Source of the DNA: Candidatus Cloacimonadota bacterium
Lineage (GTDB): Bacteria > Cloacimonadota > Cloacimonadia > Cloacimonadales > WRIO01
NCBI GenBank assembly: GCA_023230175.1
Contig: JALNXV010000009.1
Span: 1-26,531 of the forward strand
DNA: 26,531 bases
Direction of reading: 5' to 3'
Shown here one piece after another: positions 23,738-26,531 of this stretch (position 1 is its first letter; each line of letters begins with the position of its first letter). Below the pieces are notes generated by a model. The model ran no database searches. It was not told the DNA's origin and saw nothing but the letters and a program-made list of their open reading frames with translations. Both the position numbers and the translations under genes were made by a program.

Positions 23738-25097
23738 TTACCAGAGCTATGCCACCGCCTTCATCGAGGAGCATCCGGTGTCCGCCGTGTTCCTTGACTG
23801 CGGACTGGGCAAGACCGTCATCACCCTCACCGCCCTTCACTCCCTGATGCTGGACAGCTTTGAGATACACAAGGTCCTGGTCATCGCCCCATTGAGGGTG
23901 GCCAGGGATACGTGGAAAGACGAGGTCTCCAAGTGGGACCCTCTTTCCGACCTTCGCATCTCGGTGGCTGTGGGCACAGAGGCCGAAAGACTCGACGCCT
24001 TGAGGGATGAAGCGGACATCTACGTCATCAACCGGGAAAACGTGCAGTGGCTCATAGAGGAGAGCAATCTTCCCTTCGACTACGACGCGCTGGTCATAGA
24101 CGAGCTTTCCAGCTTCAAGAACCATCAGGCAAAGAGATTCAAGGCACTGATGAAGGTTCGCAGGTGCGTGCGAAGGGTCATCGGGCTCACCGGCACACCA
24201 TCCTCCAACGGCCTGATGGACCTGTGGGCCGAGTTCCGTCTGCTTGATATGGGCGAGAGGCTTGGGCGTTACATCGGCCAGTACCGTACAGCGTACTTCA
24301 CACCGGACAGGCACAACGCCCAGGTGGTCTTCAGCTACAAGGCGCTTCCAGGTAGCGAGGACGCCATCTACAAGAAAATCGAGGACATCACCATCTCCAT
24401 GAGGTCAACCGATTATCTTCAGATGCCGACATTGGTCGAAAGCCGCTGCGGCGTGAGGATGTCGGACGCCGAGAAGGATGCCTATGACGCACTGAAGAAA
24501 GATTTGGTCCTCTCGCTTCCCAATGGAGAGATAACCGCGGCCAATGCGGCGTCGCTTTCCGGCAAGCTCTGCCAGATGGCGAACGGCGCCATCTACACCG
24601 ACGAAGGTGGCAGCATCAACATCCACCACCGTAAGCTTGATGCCCTGGAGGACATCATCGAGGCCGCAAACGGTAAACCGCTACTGGTAGCGTATTGGTT
24701 CCGTCACGACCTTGAGAGAATCACTACAAGGCTCAAGGCGATGAAGGTTCCATTCCAGTGCCTGGACTCCGCTTCCAGCATCGCAAAGTGGAACCGCGGC
24801 AAGCTTCCCGTGGCTCTCATACACCCGGCCTCCGCAGGGCATGGACTCAACCTCCAGGCCGGAGGGAGTCATTTGGTGTGGTTCGGTCTGACATGGAGCC
24901 TCGAGCTTTACCAGCAGACCAATGCCAGATTGTGGCGTCAGGGTCAGAGTTCAAACACCGTGGTCATCCAGCACATTGTGACGGAGGGGACGATCGACGA
25001 ACGGATTCTCAAAGCCCTTGACGGGAAGCAGAAGACCCAGGACGCACTTCTTGATGCGGTCAGGGCCGAGATTGGAGGTGGCTATGGAAAGGAATGA
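23718..25097 (+). CDS. Phage SNF2/DEAD-like helicase
   Basis: A 459-residue superfamily 2 helicase. Motif I is DCGLGKT (27-33), motif II is DELS (128-131) in place of DEAH, motif III is LTGTPSSN, and the C-terminal half has AGHGLNLQAG, followed by NARLWRQGQ as motif VI. It is shorter than BrxHII in the same window and not closely similar to it. In this phage gene order the helicase follows VRR-NUC and is thought to help replication or recombination by remodelling DNA. The ATG at 23718 lies 7 nt after AGGAGGG (23704-23710); the TTG just before it is less likely. Confidence 0.9.
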   Translation: MRYRPHDYQSYATAFIEEHPVSAVFLDCGLGKTVITLTALHSLMLDSFEIHKVLVIAPLRVARDTWKDEVSKWDPLSDLRISVAVGTEAERLDALRDEADIYVINRENVQWLIEESNLPFDYDALVIDELSSFKNHQAKRFKALMKVRRCVRRVIGLTGTPSSNGLMDLWAEFRLLDMGERLGRYIGQYRTAYFTPDRHNAQVVFSYKALPGSEDAIYKKIEDITISMRSTDYLQMPTLVESRCGVRMSDAEKDAYDALKKDLVLSLPNGEITAANAASLSGKLCQMANGAIYTDEGGSINIHHRKLDALEDIIEAANGKPLLVAYWFRHDLERITTRLKAMKVPFQCLDSASSIAKWNRGKLPVALIHPASAGHGLNLQAGGSHLVWFGLTWSLELYQQTNARLWRQGQSSNTVVIQHIVTEGTIDERILKALDGKQKTQDALLDAVRAEIGGGYGKE

Positions 25098-25311
25098 GTC
25101 ATGGAAATGCCTGGCTACCGCCATAGCCATCCAGGCGGTGAAGGATTATCGGAAGGCGCAGGAGCAGTTGGCAATCGACCCGCGCTCCGAGTTCGCGATA
25201 CACACCCGCGACGAGGTGGGAAGGTTCTTCAAGGGACAATGGTACCGGACGCTATGCGAAGTCAACCCGGGCATCATCGGCATGGCGCAGAAGGAGGGAA
25301 TAGTAGTATGA
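25084..25311 (+). CDS. Small conserved phage protein, unknown function
   Basis: A 75-residue protein beginning at 25084, 4 nt after GGAGGT. It has a helical first half (WKCLATAIAIQAVKDYRKAQ) and a second half with FFKGQWYRTLC. Small proteins of this look are frequent between the SNF2-like helicase and the sigma-like gene in prophages of Clostridia, but I know no function. It overlaps the helicase by 14 nt and the sigma-like gene by 4 nt (ATGA), so it is translated as part of the same unit. Confidence 0.75.
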   Translation: MERNESWKCLATAIAIQAVKDYRKAQEQLAIDPRSEFAIHTRDEVGRFFKGQWYRTLCEVNPGIIGMAQKEGIVV

Positions 25312-25712
25312 GCACGAAGGAATACTTGTCACAGGCATTCGTACTGGACAGGAAGATAAGGTACAAGGAAAAGCAGCTGGAAGCGCTGAAGTCGCACAAC
25401 GGCTATTGCTCCCCCGTCATCAGCGATTTGCCGAAGGGCTCCCCTTCGGTCCTCTCCGCCGTCGAGCGGACGGCCCTCAAGCTCATGGACCTGGAGGAAT
25501 ACATCTGCAAGCAGATTGATGAGCTGGTGAGGCTGGAGAACGAGATACAGGGCGTCATCTCCCAGGTGAACAATCCCGAGTACGAGACCGTCCTTGAGAT
25601 GAGATACCTCTCCTTCATGAGCTGGAACGAGATTGCCACCCGGATGGGTTATGCCTCCAACTACGTGTTCGAGGTCCACCGCAGGGCCTTGGACATGGTG
25701 AGGGTGCCGTAA
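25308..25712 (+). CDS. Sigma-70 region 4-like phage regulator (DUF1492-like)
   Basis: A 134-residue protein. The front is a charged coiled-coil-like helix (AFVLDRKIRYKEKQLEALKS) and the middle another (LMDLEEYICKQIDELVRLENEI). The C-terminus is a sigma region 4-like helix-turn-helix: YETVLEMRYLSFMSWNEIAT leading into MGYASNYVFEVHRRALDMV (about residues 92-131). In prophages this family sits just before the packaging genes and probably switches on late transcription, which fits the position here. The start is the ATGA overlap at 25308 with AGGAGGG upstream at 25292-25298. Activator function is inferred from family and place. Confidence 0.82.
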   Translation: MSTKEYLSQAFVLDRKIRYKEKQLEALKSHNGYCSPVISDLPKGSPSVLSAVERTALKLMDLEEYICKQIDELVRLENEIQGVISQVNNPEYETVLEMRYLSFMSWNEIATRMGYASNYVFEVHRRALDMVRVP

Positions 25713-25778
25713 ACCTTAGTAAAACACACTTGAACGTAGTCTCACCTTCGTGGGATTATACAATCAGAGAAAACCATG

Positions 25779-25802
25779 AGAGCTCGGAGCAATCCGGGCT
25801 CT
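25779..25802 (+). promoter_or_regulatory. 10-bp hairpin with GCAA tetraloop
   Basis: AGAGCTCGGA (25779-25788) pairs with TCCGGGCTCT (25793-25802) through nine Watson-Crick pairs and one G-T, closed by GCAA, a GNRA-type tetraloop. No T-run follows, so it is not a standard terminator. It is the first of several hairpins in the 256-nt gene-free stretch between the sigma-like gene and HNH. Confidence 0.6.
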
Positions 25803-25834
25803 TGTCATATTGATGCGGCGCGTATGGTCCGGCT

Positions 25835-25958
25835 CCCCTGAACAGGGAAAGCCCATATGCAGAAGCACACAGTTTTCCCCTGCATCGGGGAAACGTTCCC
25901 TGAACAGGGGAAACACCACCGCAGAAACACACATCATTCCCCGGAATAAGGGAAGCAG
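25835..25958. repeat. Two tandem 62-bp units, each with two short palindromes
   Basis: Unit 1 (25835-25896) and unit 2 (25897-25958) agree at about 43 of 60 aligned bases. Shared blocks are CCCTGAACAGGG (25836-25847, 25898-25909) and GCAGAARCACACA (from 25859 and 25921). Each unit holds two palindromes near TTCCCC-N6-GGGGAA. The 62-nt period is not a multiple of three and the phage reading frame differs between copies, so this is DNA- or RNA-level structure, not a protein repeat. Confidence 0.8.
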
Positions 25959-25968
25959 GAAGAGACTC

Positions 25969-26328
25969 ATGCCATACAGACCAAAGAGACCTTGCAGCCA
26001 TCCCGGCTGTCCGAACCTCACGTATGGAAGATTCTGTCCTCTCCATGAGCAGCAGGAGACACTCAGGTACAACCGGTTTCAGCGCGACCCGGAGACATCA
26101 GAGCGTTACGGCAAGGACTGGAGAAGAATCCGCAAGGCCTACCTGTCGGATCATCCGTTCTGCGAAGTTTGCCGGAAGGAAGGTAAAGCGACGGTGGCCA
26201 CGATGGTCCACCACATCAGGCCGCTTCGCGAGGGCGGCACCAACGATGAGGAGAATCTGATGGCGCTTTGCAAAGCCTGCCACTCCCGCCTCCACGCACA
26301 GCGCGGAGACCGCTGGCATGACCGCTGA
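25969..26328 (+). CDS. HNH endonuclease
   Basis: A 119-residue phage HNH nuclease. The N-terminal PCSHPGCPNLTYGRFC (C9, C14, C23, H26) is a small zinc knuckle typical of these proteins. The HNH core follows: C65/C68 (FCEVC), H81-H82 (MVHHIRPL), N96 (EENLMAL), and C101/C104 with H105 (CKACH). Beside terminase genes such proteins help the packaging motor cut concatemers. The ATG at 25969 gives the usual family N-terminus. An in-frame extension to 25810 is open but crosses the tandem hairpin repeats and lacks the family pattern, so I leave it out. Confidence 0.9.
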   Translation: MPYRPKRPCSHPGCPNLTYGRFCPLHEQQETLRYNRFQRDPETSERYGKDWRRIRKAYLSDHPFCEVCRKEGKATVATMVHHIRPLREGGTNDEENLMALCKACHSRLHAQRGDRWHDR

Positions 26329-26382
26329 TGTTTGATTGTTCGAAGGAATCAATCGCAATCAATGGGATTTCTCACCATTTGG

Positions 26383-26404
26383 CGCCTCATTTCAGGAAGA
26401 GGCG
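26383..26404 (+). promoter_or_regulatory. Hairpin downstream of HNH gene
   Basis: CGCCTC (26383-26388) pairs with GAGGCG (26399-26404) around a 10-nt loop, followed by TATAAAT. It lies in the 184-nt gap between HNH and the terminase start. Without a T-run it is a poor terminator; function unknown. Confidence 0.4.
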
Positions 26405-26472
26405 TATAAATCTCTACAGCATATAATCTTACAGCGGGCGGTGGGGCTTGCGTGGAAATTTCACTATTCAAA

Positions 26473-26488
26473 CGGGGTATTGACCCCG
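26473..26488 (+). promoter_or_regulatory. Hairpin CGGGGT-ATTG-ACCCCG ahead of the terminase start
   Basis: A perfect 6-bp stem with a 4-nt loop, ending 24 nt before the terminase ATG. It would be in the leader of the packaging transcript. I recall similar sequence before terminase genes of related prophages, but that is unverified. Confidence 0.45.
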
Positions 26489-26512
26489 ACTTACAGGAAC
26501 AGGACGTAACTC

Positions 26513-26531
26513 ATGGCCAGGGATGGAACTA
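26513..26531 (+). CDS. Terminase small subunit, first codons (partial at 3' end)
   Basis: Only MARDGT can be read before the window ends. This opening is common in P27-type phage terminase small subunits, which recognise the packaging site and load the large subunit. The position after HNH is the expected one. The ribosome site is weak (AGGA at 26500-26503). The call rests on six residues plus context. Confidence 0.5.

Noticed and set aside
23529..24314. 261-codon open frame on the - strand
   Set aside because: It lies opposite two well-supported genes and has no recognisable motif; GC-rich coding DNA often leaves such frames open.
25730..25764. Sigma-70 promoter from TTGAAC to TACAAT
   Set aside because: The spacing is about 23 nt, too long for a standard promoter, and other pairings are no better.
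25835..25958. CRISPR-like mini-array (palindromic units at ~62-bp period)
   Set aside because: The supposed spacers share GCAGAARCACACA and other blocks, each period has two palindromes, and there are no cas genes. A tandem duplication fits better.
25810..25968. N-terminal extension of the HNH gene
   Set aside because: The frame is open but crosses the hairpin repeats, which translate differently in each copy, and the family N-terminus begins at 25969.

Overview
The window holds two unlike pieces of bacterial DNA joined almost without a gap. The left piece (1 to about 15,873) is AT-richer, by eye around 40% GC, and reads entirely on the + strand. The right piece (about 15,874 to 26,531) is GC-richer, by eye around 55%, and is the replication-to-packaging part of a tailed-phage genome, most likely a prophage. 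Its gene families (DUF2815, DUF2800, an rrp5-like protein, DUF4406, a P4/D5-type primase-helicase, VRR-NUC, a SNF2-like helicase, a DUF1492-like sigma protein, HNH, terminase start) are the set commonly seen in prophages of Clostridia and related gut anaerobes. I cannot fix the host from sequence alone. I see no rRNA, tRNA or integrase.

The left piece is a defence island. It opens with the 3' part of an ABC-three-component (ABC-3C) conflict system: the C-terminal part of an effector cut by the window edge, a middle component 2 (MC2)-like protein, and a DUF3732 ATPase with a Rad50-like CxxC hook. A 72-residue Cro/CI-type regulator follows. Then comes an apparently complete type 3 BREX operon in its canonical order brxF-brxC-pglX-brxHII-pglZ-brxA. 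The nine genes are packed end to end, mostly with overlaps of 4 to 8 nt or gaps of 1 to 9 nt; the largest gap, about 41 nt, precedes brxF. The whole run could be one transcription unit with the small regulator as a hinge. BREX-3 is expected to methylate host DNA through PglX and to block phage replication through BrxC, BrxHII, PglZ, BrxF and BrxA. ABC-3C systems are predicted to activate an effector on sensing invasion.

The right piece has two divergent arms around a ~184-nt AT-rich intergenic region at 20,291-20,473 that carries a ~90-bp inverted repeat. The leftward arm is a 53-residue protein, the rrp5-like protein, a DUF2800 RecB-like nuclease, a DUF2815 ssDNA-binding protein, an intrinsic terminator, and a family A DNA polymerase. 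The polymerase converges on brxA, with both stop codons overlapping one 18-bp palindrome. The rightward arm is a DUF4406 protein, the primase-helicase, a structured 211-nt spacer, VRR-NUC, a SNF2-like helicase, a 75-residue protein, a sigma-like protein, a 256-nt structured spacer with hairpin repeats, an HNH endonuclease, and the first codons of a terminase small subunit. Several starts were chosen from Shine-Dalgarno spacing rather than from the longest open frame.

The points most worth following are: an ABC-3C/BREX-3 composite that directly abuts, and may be cargo of, a prophage; a BrxF with no recognisable Walker A motif; and three structured noncoding segments in the phage half (20.3-20.43 kb, 23.3-23.45 kb, 25.78-25.96 kb).
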